A DNA stretch of 16,695 nt from an uncultured Lachnospiraceae bacterium (lineage in GTDB: Bacteria > Bacillota > Clostridia > Lachnospirales > Lachnospiraceae). The stretch covers positions 1 through 16,695 of the forward strand of contig CANPZR010000024.1 in the NCBI GenBank assembly GCA_947589175.1, written 5' to 3'. A program made the translations under genes and the position numbers. The notes under the pieces are model-generated. The model saw nothing but the letters and a program-made list of their open reading frames with translations, did no database searches and was not told the origin of the DNA. Positions 1 to 7,355 of this stretch are shown here, one piece after another (within the stretch, counting starts at the first letter, position 1; the number at the start of each line of letters is the position of its first letter).

Positions 1-457
1 TCTTTTCCGGCACGGCCCGCTCTCTGGGATAGCCCTGTCCGCTCTCCTCACAGAACAATTTTTCAAAAATATACTCCAGATTGAGGTCGCCGCCCCAGCC
101 GAAACCCTTAGCAAAGGGAATCGCAATCGCGTTCCCATCGTTAATCTGGGCAAATGTATAGGCGTCCAGCGCATCTTCCACATGGCCGCAGATCACGCCC
201 GGAAATGAATTGCAGGCGAGCATGGCGCCCTCCCCCGTTCCGCAGCCGGTGATTACATAGTCCGCCGCCCCGGAATTGAGCAGGACAGCCGCCAGTATTC
301 CCACCTGTACATAGGTGAGCTGGCATGTGTCCTCCGCCGTGTACATCCCATAATTTTTTACCTCAAAGCCCATCGGCTCCACCACATTTTTTAAAGCCCT
401 TTCAATTACCTCATTTTTTGCCGCCTGGCTATTTTCATTTATCAACGCAATCTTCAT
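1..457 (-). CDS. dhuI: DhuI-type 4-deoxy-5-hexosulose-uronate isomerase (RpiB/LacA/LacB fold), 3' end cut by window
   Basis: The first 152 residues are visible and the C-terminus lies off the left edge. The start MKIALINENSQA and the motif TGCGTGEGAML (Cys72 directly before GTG) match the RpiB/LacA/LacB sugar isomerase fold, where this Cys is catalytic. Later residues, including GFGWGGDLNLEYIF, fit the longer (about 210 residue) branch that accompanies uronate genes rather than true ribose-5-phosphate isomerases. In streptococci a member of this branch, DhuI, isomerises the 4-deoxy-5-keto uronate formed after unsaturated glucuronyl hydrolase action. The ATG has a modest AGGCGG site 9 nt upstream. 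It follows the dehydrogenase gene by 62 bp, so it is probably the fourth gene of the operon. The fold is well supported; the substrate is inferred from the GH88 and dehydrogenase neighbours. The alternative is a generic pentose or galactose phosphate isomerase. Confidence 0.78.
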   Translation of the reverse strand, partial: MKIALINENSQAAKNEVIERALKNVVEPMGFEVKNYGMYTAEDTCQLTYVQVGILAAVLLNSGAADYVITGCGTGEGAMLACNSFPGVICGHVEDALDAYTFAQINDGNAIAIPFAKGFGWGGDLNLEYIFEKLFCEESGQGYPRERAVPEK

Positions 458-519
458 TTTTATAAACCGCCTTTCTCAAAAAATATTTCTGCATTTATCT
501 GTTCTTTTTTCAAATCCTC

Positions 520-1329
520 TCACGGCTGCTTTCCGATATAAGCCAGAATCCCGCCATCTACATACAAAATATGTCCGTTTACAAAATCCGACGCCCTGGA
601 CGCCAGAAACACAGCCGGTCCCATCAGATCCTCCGGATCGCCCCAGCGCTCCGCCGGCGTCTTGGCAATAATAAAGGAATCAAACGGATGCGGACTCCCA
701 TCGGCCTGTTTTTCCCTGAGCGGCGCCGTCTGCGGCGTCGCGATATAGCCCGGTCCGATGCCGTTACACTGAATATTGTACTTTCCGTATTCAGAGGCAA
801 TATTTCTGGTAAGCATCTTTAGCCCGCCCTTCGCCGCCGCATAGGCGGACACCGTTTCGCGTCCCAGCTCGCTCATCATAGAGCATATATTGATAATCTT
901 TCCGCCCCCTTTTTTTATCATGCCGGGAATCACTGCCTTGGACACAATAAATGGCGCAATCAGGTCGATATCCACTACTTCCTTGAACTCCTCGCTGCTC
1001 ATCTCTGTCATGGGGATTCTCTTGATAATCCCCGCATTGTTCACAAGAATATCGACCGTGCCGGATGTCCTTTCAATCTCCCCGACCATTTCCCGGACTG
1101 CTGCCTCATCCGTGACGTCACAGATATATCCTTTCGCGTCGATTTCTCTTTTTTCATATTCCTTCAGCGCCGTTTCCAGATGTCCTTTATCCCGGCAGTT
1201 AAACGCAATACGCGCCCCGGCCTTCGCCAGCGCCTCCGCCATAGCAAAGCCGATGCCATACGCCGCGCCTGTAACTAACGCCGTCTTTCCCTCCAATGAG
1301 TATAATCCGTTTAGAAAATCCTGTTCCAT
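520..1329 (-). CDS. dhuD: SDR dehydrogenase, DhuD/KduD type (2-keto-3-deoxygluconate pathway)
   Basis: A 269-residue classical short-chain dehydrogenase. The nucleotide-binding motif TGAAYGIG is at residues 20-27, NNAG at 97-100, and the catalytic triad is Ser150, Tyr163 and Lys167 (YAAAK). The C-terminus ILYVDGGILAYIGKQP is very like proteins annotated as gluconate 5-dehydrogenase or 2-deoxy-D-gluconate 3-dehydrogenase in gut bacteria. In this setting it most likely reduces the 2,5-diketo-3-deoxy uronate made by the isomerase to 2-keto-3-deoxygluconate using NAD(P)H, in the cytoplasm. The start at 1329 is chosen because AAGGAG (1338-1343) sits 8 nt upstream; an in-frame ATG at 1347 has no ribosome site. 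It begins 28 bp after the DUF2264 stop codon, consistent with one transcript. The family is certain; the exact substrate is inferred from context. Confidence 0.88.
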   Translation of the reverse strand: MEQDFLNGLYSLEGKTALVTGAAYGIGFAMAEALAKAGARIAFNCRDKGHLETALKEYEKREIDAKGYICDVTDEAAVREMVGEIERTSGTVDILVNNAGIIKRIPMTEMSSEEFKEVVDIDLIAPFIVSKAVIPGMIKKGGGKIINICSMMSELGRETVSAYAAAKGGLKMLTRNIASEYGKYNIQCNGIGPGYIATPQTAPLREKQADGSPHPFDSFIIAKTPAERWGDPEDLMGPAVFLASRASDFVNGHILYVDGGILAYIGKQP

Positions 1330-1357
1330 ATCTGTTTCTCCTTCCATTCATTTTGCG

Positions 1358-2488
1358 CTAATCTACGGCATAATCGCAGCGCACGTCCTGTCCGCTCCAT
1401 ATCTTTTTCGACGTCCACTCACAGTCCGGCCTTTTCCAGAAATCATGCTCCGCAGGCAGCCCAAGCGCCAGAAAAACGCTCTCGCACAAATACAGGCTTC
1501 CCACGCAGATATATCCCTCTGCCAATCCCGGCTGACAGCCGTACACGCCGGGCACGAGCCATCCGTCCGCGTCAAACATCTCCTCATTTTCCATCACCTT
1601 CCGGATTACGGCATCCAGCGCGCACCTCGCCTGCTCGCAGGGCAGATGCTCCGGAAGAAATCCCTGCAGCGCCGCCTGCGAAAGCAGCTGAAACGCTCCA
1701 AAACGATAGGTGACAGAGCGGCCGATTACGGGATAGCTCCCGTCCGGTCCAATCATTTTCTCCAGAATATCCGCGTATCTTGACGCGCGCTTTTCACACA
1801 CGGCAAGCTGCTCTCTGTAATCCTCTCTCACATCCTGAAATGTGCGGAGCACGTCCAGATACATGGGCTGAATGACAAAGCTGTTATAGTAATCCCAGTG
1901 AAAATTCGGACCGTCCCCATACATTCCATCTCCCACATACCAGTTCCGGAACATATTGACCGCATACTCCACACGCGTCATATCATAGTCCGCTTCCCCC
2001 GTCACATACAGCGCCGCCTCAATCATTGCGGAAAAAAAGATCCAGTTGGATACAAACGGGGTAAATTTTCTCGTCGCCCTCAACGCGTCCGCCAGATTTT
2101 TCCTGGCGTCCGCGGAAAGCTGCCGATAGAGCTGCTCCGGCGCCCGGACAATTCCGTGGGCCAAAAACGCCGCGTCCACTAACGCCTGTCCATACCCCTC
2201 TGTAAAATTCATGTAATCCGGTGATGCGGGATCCGTCGCCTCCCCGATTGCTTTTCTCGCAAGCTCCCGGTACTTATCCTGCAGCGCTTTCTCCTCACCG
2301 GTCACACTCTCAAGCTCCAGCCACGGCGCGATTCCGCACACGGTCCGCCCCAGCGCCTCCAGGTGCATATACATTTCTCTGTCCGGATGAAAAACCGTCG
2401 GCATATTTTTCTTCAGCGTCCTTCGGGCGAGGTTCTCAAGAACCGGATCCGCAATTTTGAGCATCGTCCGTATCCAATAATTTCTCAT
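1358..2488 (-). CDS. DUF2264 family protein, probable uronide-active glycoside hydrolase
   Basis: A 376-residue soluble protein without signal peptide. The segment around residues 148-205, with NWIFFSAMIEA and YGDGPNFHWDYYNSFVI, is characteristic of DUF2264, an all-alpha, probably (alpha/alpha)-barrel family. From memory, some relatives are classed as beta-glucuronidases (GH154); I could not check that link here. Position between the GH88 hydrolase and the uronate dehydrogenase suggests a cytoplasmic enzyme acting on imported uronic-acid oligosaccharides. The start at 2488 has a strong AGGGGGA site (2496-2502) 7 nt upstream; the in-frame ATG at 2533 would overlap the previous gene and has no clear site. 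With the chosen start the gap to the upstream stop is 17 bp, typical of an operon. The reaction is not established from the sequence. Confidence 0.82.
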   Translation of the reverse strand: MRNYWIRTMLKIADPVLENLARRTLKKNMPTVFHPDREMYMHLEALGRTVCGIAPWLELESVTGEEKALQDKYRELARKAIGEATDPASPDYMNFTEGYGQALVDAAFLAHGIVRAPEQLYRQLSADARKNLADALRATRKFTPFVSNWIFFSAMIEAALYVTGEADYDMTRVEYAVNMFRNWYVGDGMYGDGPNFHWDYYNSFVIQPMYLDVLRTFQDVREDYREQLAVCEKRASRYADILEKMIGPDGSYPVIGRSVTYRFGAFQLLSQAALQGFLPEHLPCEQARCALDAVIRKVMENEEMFDADGWLVPGVYGCQPGLAEGYICVGSLYLCESVFLALGLPAEHDFWKRPDCEWTSKKIWSGQDVRCDYAVD

Positions 2489-2505
2489 ATTTTTATCCCC
2501 CTCTC

Positions 2506-3630
2506 TCACCACATAAACCACTCCCTGCTGCACAGTTTAAAAATTGCCTCCGTAAAATAATAATCGCCATAGACAATCGGAAAATTGTGCTTTTCATCAT
2601 GGTATGCCACAGAGCCGTTTTCCACAATATAATCGGAGTCCGTGTCCCAGCAGCACCTCTTTTCTTCCAGCGTCCTCAATAATTTCACAGCTGTTTCATG
2701 ATAAAATAATTTTTCATTCTCCGGCACATGGCTCGCAATCTCCAGCATGCCGCAGGCGGCTATCGCGGCGGCCGTGGAATCCTCCCAGTCCAGTCCCTCA
2801 TCCTGGCAGAAATCAACCGGAATCAGTCCGCTCTCCGGAATACACGACGCGAAATAAGCCGCCGCTTTTTTTGCCGTTTCCAGATATGACTTCTCTCCGG
2901 TATGGCGATAGCTCAAGGCTAATCCGTATATCGCCCAGCCCTGGCCTCTGGTCCACGAGGAGCCGATTTCCTTTCCCTGCCCTCCCAGCGTTCCGACCAC
3001 TTCCCCGGTATTCACATCAAACTGGACAATATGATTGACCGAGCCATTCTCCCGGACAAAGGCTCTCTGCGCCGTATCCGCATGGGCTCTGGCAATCTGG
3101 TAAAATCTCGGATCACGCGTTTCCTCCGACGCCCAGTACAAAAGCGGAAGATTCATCATGCAGTCAATAATCGCCCATCCTGCCGTGCCCCCGTCTCCCG
3201 CGTCGTTCCACGCCCGTATAAAGCGCCCCGCCGGATTGAACCTCCCGGCCAGGTTGGACGCCGCCAGCAGCGCCCGGTTCTTCGACGCCTCGTTCGCCGT
3301 CAGCTTGTAATCCGCCACCGCCGTGAGCAGCCACTTAAATCCGCTGTCATGATCCATTCCCATATAGTGCATCAGGCTCTCGTCCAGCTTATTCTCTATA
3401 TTCTCCGCCACCTGACGGAAAATCTCATCGCCATAGGCGTGATAGAGCTGCCACAGCTGCCCGCCGTAAAAGCCGTTGGTCCACCAGTCAATCCGATTCG
3501 ACCAGTCGTCAAAAATCCCGTCCACTGTCAGATAAGGAATTTTGTCCCTGCTCCTCTCGGCTGACATTTTCATCTTTTCGTAAATTTTTTCGGCAATTTT
3601 GCCTGCCCATTCATAATCCCCGCTCCGCAT
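2506..3630 (-). CDS. ugl: GH88 unsaturated glucuronyl hydrolase
   Basis: A 374-residue cytoplasmic enzyme of the GH88/GH105-type (alpha/alpha)6 barrel. The two aspartates expected for GH88 are visible: Asp95 in HDSGF and Asp156 in WAIIDCMMN, 61 residues apart, the same spacing as Asp88 and Asp149 of the Bacillus GL1 enzyme. RGQGWAIYGLALSY (about residues 230-243) is another family block. The enzyme hydrates the double bond of the 4,5-unsaturated uronic acid left by polysaccharide lyases, freeing 4-deoxy-5-keto uronate and a shortened sugar. Length is normal for the family and there is no signal peptide, so substrates must be imported. The start has AAGGAGG with 5-nt spacing. It is the first gene of the minus-strand operon and lies opposite the AraC regulator. 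Specificity (chondroitin/hyaluronan, heparin, gellan or xanthan fragments) cannot be read from the sequence. Confidence 0.92.
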   Translation of the reverse strand: MRSGDYEWAGKIAEKIYEKMKMSAERSRDKIPYLTVDGIFDDWSNRIDWWTNGFYGGQLWQLYHAYGDEIFRQVAENIENKLDESLMHYMGMDHDSGFKWLLTAVADYKLTANEASKNRALLAASNLAGRFNPAGRFIRAWNDAGDGGTAGWAIIDCMMNLPLLYWASEETRDPRFYQIARAHADTAQRAFVRENGSVNHIVQFDVNTGEVVGTLGGQGKEIGSSWTRGQGWAIYGLALSYRHTGEKSYLETAKKAAAYFASCIPESGLIPVDFCQDEGLDWEDSTAAAIAACGMLEIASHVPENEKLFYHETAVKLLRTLEEKRCCWDTDSDYIVENGSVAYHDEKHNFPIVYGDYYFTEAIFKLCSREWFMW

Positions 3631-3683
3631 AGAATCCTCCTTGTAAATAATTCCAAATAAAAATATTTTATAAGACTGATACC

Positions 3684-3713
3684 AATATACCGCATTGACA
3701 ATCCAGATGTAAT
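3684..3713 (-). promoter_or_regulatory. Candidate promoter of the uronide operon
   Basis: On the minus strand ATTACA (3708-3713) and TATATT (3684-3689) are 18 bp apart, about 50 bp before the GH88 start. Another possible -10, TATAAA (3667-3672), has no matching -35. The weak -35 would suit a promoter needing an AraC-type activator. The boxes interleave with the regulator's own promoter, so the two could compete. Confidence 0.4.
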
Positions 3714-3723
3714 ATCCTATACT
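3695..3723 (+). promoter_or_regulatory. Housekeeping sigma promoter of the AraC regulator
   Basis: TTGACA (3695-3700, full consensus) is followed after 17 bp by TATACT (3718-3723). The predicted start of transcription is near 3730, giving a leader of about 37 nt before the ATG at 3767, with AAAGGAG 7 nt before it. Confidence 0.75.
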
Positions 3724-3766
3724 GTTTTATACTAACATTTTTAACTATTTTTAAAGGAGTGAAGCC

Positions 3767-4537
3767 ATGTTTTCCATTATCCGCGGCGGATGTTTTTCCC
3801 GACATTCCTCTGACTTTATCATGAACCGTCCGAACGGTCTTCCCTATTACGTTTTATTGATTATTAAATCATATTCCGAGCTTGAAATCGAAGGACAGAG
3901 AATGGTCTGCCACCCGGACAGCGCCCTGCTCATAAGGCCGGACACGCCCTACTCCTACCAGAATCCGCACGGCGAGTACATTGACGACTGGCTCCATTTC
4001 ACCTGCCGCCCGGAGGATATCGCGGAGCACGCGGCCCTGTTCCACAAATGCTTTCCCGTCAGCAGCACGCGTGTCCTCACCACGTACATACAGCAGGCTC
4101 TCTGGGAAAATCACTATTCTGAATCCAAGGAATATTATGTGGATTCGCTTTTCAGAATCCTCTTAAAGCATCTGACAGAAGATTATTATAAAAAAGATAT
4201 GGAAGAATATAACCCCTATAAATATAAATTGCAACAGCTGCGGCTGGAAATCCAATCCGCCCCGTACAGAAATTATACCGCCAGAGAAACCGCCGCCGGA
4301 TTGGGCGTCAGCGCGTCTTATTTCCAGAGCCTGTACCGGAAATTTTTTCATATTCCATTTAAAACGGACGTCATTCATATGCGGATCGACTACGCCAGAG
4401 AATTGGTCAGCACAACGGAAATGTCCTTTGAGCAGATTGCGTACCAGTGCGGCTATTCAAGCGAAGTGCATTTTTACAGGCAGTTTCTGGCTAAGACCGG
4501 CATGACGCCGGGGGAATACAGGAATACCTTTCTCTAA
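3767..4537 (+). CDS. AraC/XylS family transcriptional regulator of the uronide operon
   Basis: A 256-residue protein with an N-terminal sensing part (about 1-140) whose segment DSALLIRPDTPYSYQN is typical of cupin-like AraC effector domains. A C-terminal double helix-turn-helix covers about residues 160-255: the first HTH is around TARETAAGLGVSASYFQSLY, the second around FEQIAYQCGYSSEVHFYRQF, ending in GMTPGEYR as usual. It is read divergently from the GH88 operon across 136 bp that hold both promoters, so it probably activates that operon in response to an unsaturated uronide or a downstream intermediate. The start is supported by AAAGGAG with 7-nt spacing. Family assignment is firm; the effector and direction of control are inferred from position. 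Confidence 0.92.
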   Translation: MFSIIRGGCFSRHSSDFIMNRPNGLPYYVLLIIKSYSELEIEGQRMVCHPDSALLIRPDTPYSYQNPHGEYIDDWLHFTCRPEDIAEHAALFHKCFPVSSTRVLTTYIQQALWENHYSESKEYYVDSLFRILLKHLTEDYYKKDMEEYNPYKYKLQQLRLEIQSAPYRNYTARETAAGLGVSASYFQSLYRKFFHIPFKTDVIHMRIDYARELVSTTEMSFEQIAYQCGYSSEVHFYRQFLAKTGMTPGEYRNTFL

Positions 4538-4559
4538 GCCCGCCGGTCTTTTCTATTAT
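4493..4559 (+). terminator. Possible terminator overlapping the end of the AraC gene
   Basis: AAGACCGGC (4493-4501, inside the coding region) pairs perfectly with GCCGGTCTT (4542-4550), followed by a T-rich stretch. The loop is 40 nt, longer than usual, so function is uncertain. Confidence 0.35.
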
Positions 4560-4593
4560 TTTTCCTACATGCCGGAACTCTGCGGGTACACGA

Positions 4594-4625
4594 ACAGGGG
4601 CGGCCCTATCCGGATCCGCCCCTGT
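4594..4625. terminator. GC-rich hairpin between convergent genes, possible bidirectional terminator
   Basis: Perfect 10-bp arms ACAGGGGCGG (4594-4603) and CCGCCCCTGT (4616-4625) enclose a 12-nt loop. It lies 28 bp past the chemoreceptor stop and 57 bp past the AraC stop, the expected place for terminators of both. Neither side has a good T-tract, so it may block transcription poorly or protect mRNA ends. Confidence 0.5.
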
Positions 4626-4652
4626 CGCGACATAAAAGGGAGGTATGCAAAA

Positions 4653-6704
4653 TTATTGCTTAAACTTATTAATCAAGACTTCTAACTGAGCCGACAGCTC
4701 TTTGTTTTCCTCCGACTGTCTTTGTATCAGCTCCGCAATTCCTGATGTAGTCTCATTTTTCTGAATAATCATGTCAAAAGCGCTCTGGTTTTCACTTGTA
4801 TTTATCTTCACATCATCCATATTAGAAGATATCTGCATAATTGACTTATACAGCTCATTTACAGCGTCCTCTACCAGATCCAACTGATGCTTGATCGTTG
4901 TAACTTCCTCGCTGTAATCGGTAGATTTCTCTACAAAATCCTTGAACTGCTCCACTACATCATTTTCAATGAACTGTATAATTGTCTCAAAGCAGGTATT
5001 GACCATGTCGATACTTGTATCCGCGTTTTCGCAGAGAGACTGAATCATGGACGCCGTATCTTGGGATGTATCGGCCAGCTTGCCGATTTCCTCGGCAACC
5101 ACCGCAAATCCCCGTCCGCTTTCTCCGGCTCTGGCTGCCTCAATCGAAGCGTTCAGCGACAGGAGGTTTGTCTGACCGGAGATATTCAGAATCTCTGACG
5201 CCAGCTCGTTAATTTTAGACAGTTCACGCAGATTTTCGATTGCGTTCTGGACGGAAATCCGCGTCCTTTCCAATGTCTCCTGCCCATTTTTATATGAACT
5301 GCCGGCCTGCTGTTTCATGGACTGGGCGCTGGCAATTACATCATTGCTGCTCTTGACGGACGACATAATATTGTTCCTGACGTCCTTTACCACAATATTA
5401 ATCTTGTCAATTTCACCGCCGACATTCATAACATTATTGTTTGTATTCTCAATCGACGAGGAAAATTCCTCGGTCGTCGCCACGTTATCCACTACGCAGT
5501 CGATCAGCTCATCGGCGGATGTATGCAGGTTATCCGCCTTGCCATCCAGAGTAATTCCACAGCTTTTAAGGGTATTAATAACATCTCTCAGCGAAACGAC
5601 CAGACTCTCCGTCGCCTTGGATATGCTTCCGATTTCGTCTTTCCGCTCCGCGTATTTATGAATAGCCTTTTTCTCTGTAATATCCAACTGCTGCAGTGCC
5701 ACGAGGCTTTCCTCCAAAACCTCCAGGGGCTTTGTCATCCTCCGAATCACAACAAATGTAACGACTGTCAAAATCACAAGCGCCGCAATCGCGAAAATAA
5801 CCATCACATTTCTCAAACCGGTCGTAGAGGCAAAAATCTCCGACTGAGCATTTTCAATCATAAACAGCCAGCCATAATCTGCCATGTAATAATATGTCGC
5901 CAGGCAGCTCTTACCATTCTTTTCATACTCCAGATAACCGCTGGCATCTTCTTTCTGGCCATTTAATTTCGCGCAGAGATCCTGAATATACCCCTCCTCC
6001 GCAACAGTGGCAACCTTGCCTTCTTCTTTTGTAAAAATATACTGGCTATCTTTCACATTAACCATACAATACTCAGCGCTTTCCATCCCGCTGATTGTCA
6101 TTCCGTCCAATGTCTGAATCAGTCCCTCTGTATATACGGCTCCGCCGACAAATCCAAGAGGATTATGAGAATCATCAAATATCGTCTGATACAGCGAAAC
6201 TACCTGCAGACCGCTGGCCGGAGATATCAAAATACCTGTATTATACACGCCTTCCACGCTCGACATCGCGTCCTGAAGCTGCTTTAAGGAATCGCCCTCG
6301 CGAGTATATATGCCGACAACTTCCGGATTGGTATGTGTAAGAACATGGGAATCCCATTCCGCTATATACAAACCGTCCAGATTGTCCACATCTGACGAAA
6401 AAGCCTCTGTATAGGCCTGCGCCGCCTTGAAAGCAGCTTCATCCTTCGGGTTCTCCAAAAGCGCCTTGACTTCTCCCGCTCTGCTGTACGCCTTCAGCGT
6501 GCTCTCTGTCTGTCTGACATAGCTCTCCACAATCTGGGATCGCTCCTGCGTGATGGCTTTCATATTATTGATTGCCGTGTCCTTAGCAGAAGACGAAGTC
6601 TGCCCGATTACAAAATAAGATAAACATGCAATGGCAATAATCTGCATCACCATGACCGCTGCCGTAATCTTCTGCCCTAAAGTAACTTTAAACATCCCTT
6701 TCAT
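4653..6704 (-). CDS. Methyl-accepting chemotaxis protein with dCache-like sensor
   Basis: A 683-residue transmembrane chemoreceptor. Membrane helices lie at about 12-34 and 299-320. Between them is a roughly 260-residue extracellular Cache-like domain, with DGLYIAEWDSHVLTHTNPE near 110-128 and YGWLFMIENA near 277-286. A HAMP domain follows at about 321-373, then a long signalling coiled coil with the conserved hairpin tip (NASIEAARAGESGRGFAVVA, about 518-537). It binds a small extracellular ligand and modulates CheA through CheW. The start at 6704 is preferred because AGGAGG (6714-6719) lies 9 nt upstream; the in-frame ATG at 6731 has no good site. It has its own promoter and a palindromic element like that of the secreted esterase gene, so it may sense a product of ester hydrolysis. 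Ligand unknown. Confidence 0.95.
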   Translation of the reverse strand: MKGMFKVTLGQKITAAVMVMQIIAIACLSYFVIGQTSSSAKDTAINNMKAITQERSQIVESYVRQTESTLKAYSRAGEVKALLENPKDEAAFKAAQAYTEAFSSDVDNLDGLYIAEWDSHVLTHTNPEVVGIYTREGDSLKQLQDAMSSVEGVYNTGILISPASGLQVVSLYQTIFDDSHNPLGFVGGAVYTEGLIQTLDGMTISGMESAEYCMVNVKDSQYIFTKEEGKVATVAEEGYIQDLCAKLNGQKEDASGYLEYEKNGKSCLATYYYMADYGWLFMIENAQSEIFASTTGLRNVMVIFAIAALVILTVVTFVVIRRMTKPLEVLEESLVALQQLDITEKKAIHKYAERKDEIGSISKATESLVVSLRDVINTLKSCGITLDGKADNLHTSADELIDCVVDNVATTEEFSSSIENTNNNVMNVGGEIDKINIVVKDVRNNIMSSVKSSNDVIASAQSMKQQAGSSYKNGQETLERTRISVQNAIENLRELSKINELASEILNISGQTNLLSLNASIEAARAGESGRGFAVVAEEIGKLADTSQDTASMIQSLCENADTSIDMVNTCFETIIQFIENDVVEQFKDFVEKSTDYSEEVTTIKHQLDLVEDAVNELYKSIMQISSNMDDVKINTSENQSAFDMIIQKNETTSGIAELIQRQSEENKELSAQLEVLINKFKQ

Positions 6705-6784
6705 CTGCTGAACCCTCCTGCGTATCCTCATCTGATATTTCGCCCCTGATAAAGATCAATTTAATCATCGTCTTGATTATGACT

Positions 6785-6804
6785 CTAATTATGTTTCTAA
6801 TTAG
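6785..6804. promoter_or_regulatory. Operator-like palindrome downstream of the chemoreceptor promoter
   Basis: CTAATTA (6785-6791) and TAATTAG (6798-6804) are perfect 7-bp arms around TGTTTC. The centre is about 16 bp past the predicted transcription start, where a bound repressor would block elongation. The element and its flank 6773-6805 match 9482-9514 at 24 of 33 positions. Confidence 0.55.
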
Positions 6805-6816
6805 GATGATGGTTAA

Positions 6817-6845
6817 ATTCTATCACGCTCACCAAAATCTGTCAA
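6817..6845 (-). promoter_or_regulatory. Housekeeping sigma promoter of the chemoreceptor gene
   Basis: On the minus strand TTGACA (6840-6845) and TAGAAT (6817-6822) are separated by 17 bp. The predicted start of transcription is near 6810, about 105 nt before the ATG. It resembles a general sigma-A promoter rather than a flagellar sigma-28 one. Confidence 0.75.
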
Positions 6846-6873
6846 TATCTACATGCCTGTCTGTTGAGAAGAA

Positions 6874-7275
6874 TCAAGAATCCTGCCGGATATGAATCAC
6901 CAGTTCTTCTCCGCCCTCGATCTCTCCCACAAGTTCCGCCGTTTCAAGCCACGAAAGAGCGTCGCTGTCCGTCACGATTTCCGGCTTCGTGCGCAGTTTT
7001 TTCCCCGCCTCCGACACCCCGTTATTTTCAATAAACAATCGACACGCCTGCCCCTCGCAGTCCGTTCCGGAAAGGATATAGCGGGCGGATAGGCGCGCCG
7101 TGCCATCCTTATCAATCCGCTGCAGGTCAACGCCGGGTGAAAGTATCTCCCCCTCAAAATAGCGGCTTTTCGCATGGCCGGAAAATACGATCATCTGAAT
7201 ATCCTGATGGCTTCCCGTGATGGGAACCGCCGTCTCTATTTTCACAAAAATCGTCAGTATTTCTTCACCGCTCAT
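6874..7275 (-). CDS. DUF3237 family protein
   Basis: A 133-residue cytoplasmic protein. The stretch FEGEILSPGVDLQRIDKDG followed by ARLSARYIL (about residues 40-68) is the hallmark of DUF3237 (UPF0311), a small beta-barrel family of unknown activity often next to hydrolases and aromatic or ester catabolism genes. The start at 7275 has AAGGAG (7285-7290) 9 nt upstream; the in-frame ATG at 7296 has only a GGAG touching the start codon. It follows the cytosolic esterase gene by 58 bp, in which a duplicated copy of that gene's end is found, and is the last gene before the chemoreceptor promoter. No terminator is evident after it, so some read-through into the chemoreceptor is possible. No reaction can be assigned. 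Confidence 0.8.
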   Translation of the reverse strand: MSGEEILTIFVKIETAVPITGSHQDIQMIVFSGHAKSRYFEGEILSPGVDLQRIDKDGTARLSARYILSGTDCEGQACRLFIENNGVSEAGKKLRTKPEIVTDSDALSWLETAELVGEIEGGEELVIHIRQDS

Positions 7276-7302
7276 ATCTTTCCACTCCTTCCTCATCTCC
7301 GC

Positions 7303-7355
7303 GCTGTTATTCGCGCGTCACTCCACCAGGCTGTTATTTTCGTGTTACTCCATCA
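7303..7355 (-). repeat. 27-bp in-frame tandem duplication of the esterase gene end, including its stop codon
   Basis: Positions 7303-7328 and 7330-7355 match at 21 of 26 bases with a period of 27. On the minus strand the first copy encodes DGVTRK and TAA, the real end of the esterase. The second copy, in the same frame, reads GGVTRE and another TAA. It is therefore a nine-codon duplication stranded in the space before the DUF3237 gene. Confidence 0.8.

Noticed and set aside
890..1783. Long plus-strand open frame of 297 codons opposite the dehydrogenase and DUF2264 genes
   Set aside because: It is antisense to two genes with clear family motifs, shows no domain resemblance and has no ribosome site. 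The same holds for the long plus-strand frames at 7217-8272, 9679-11001 and 11523-12542.
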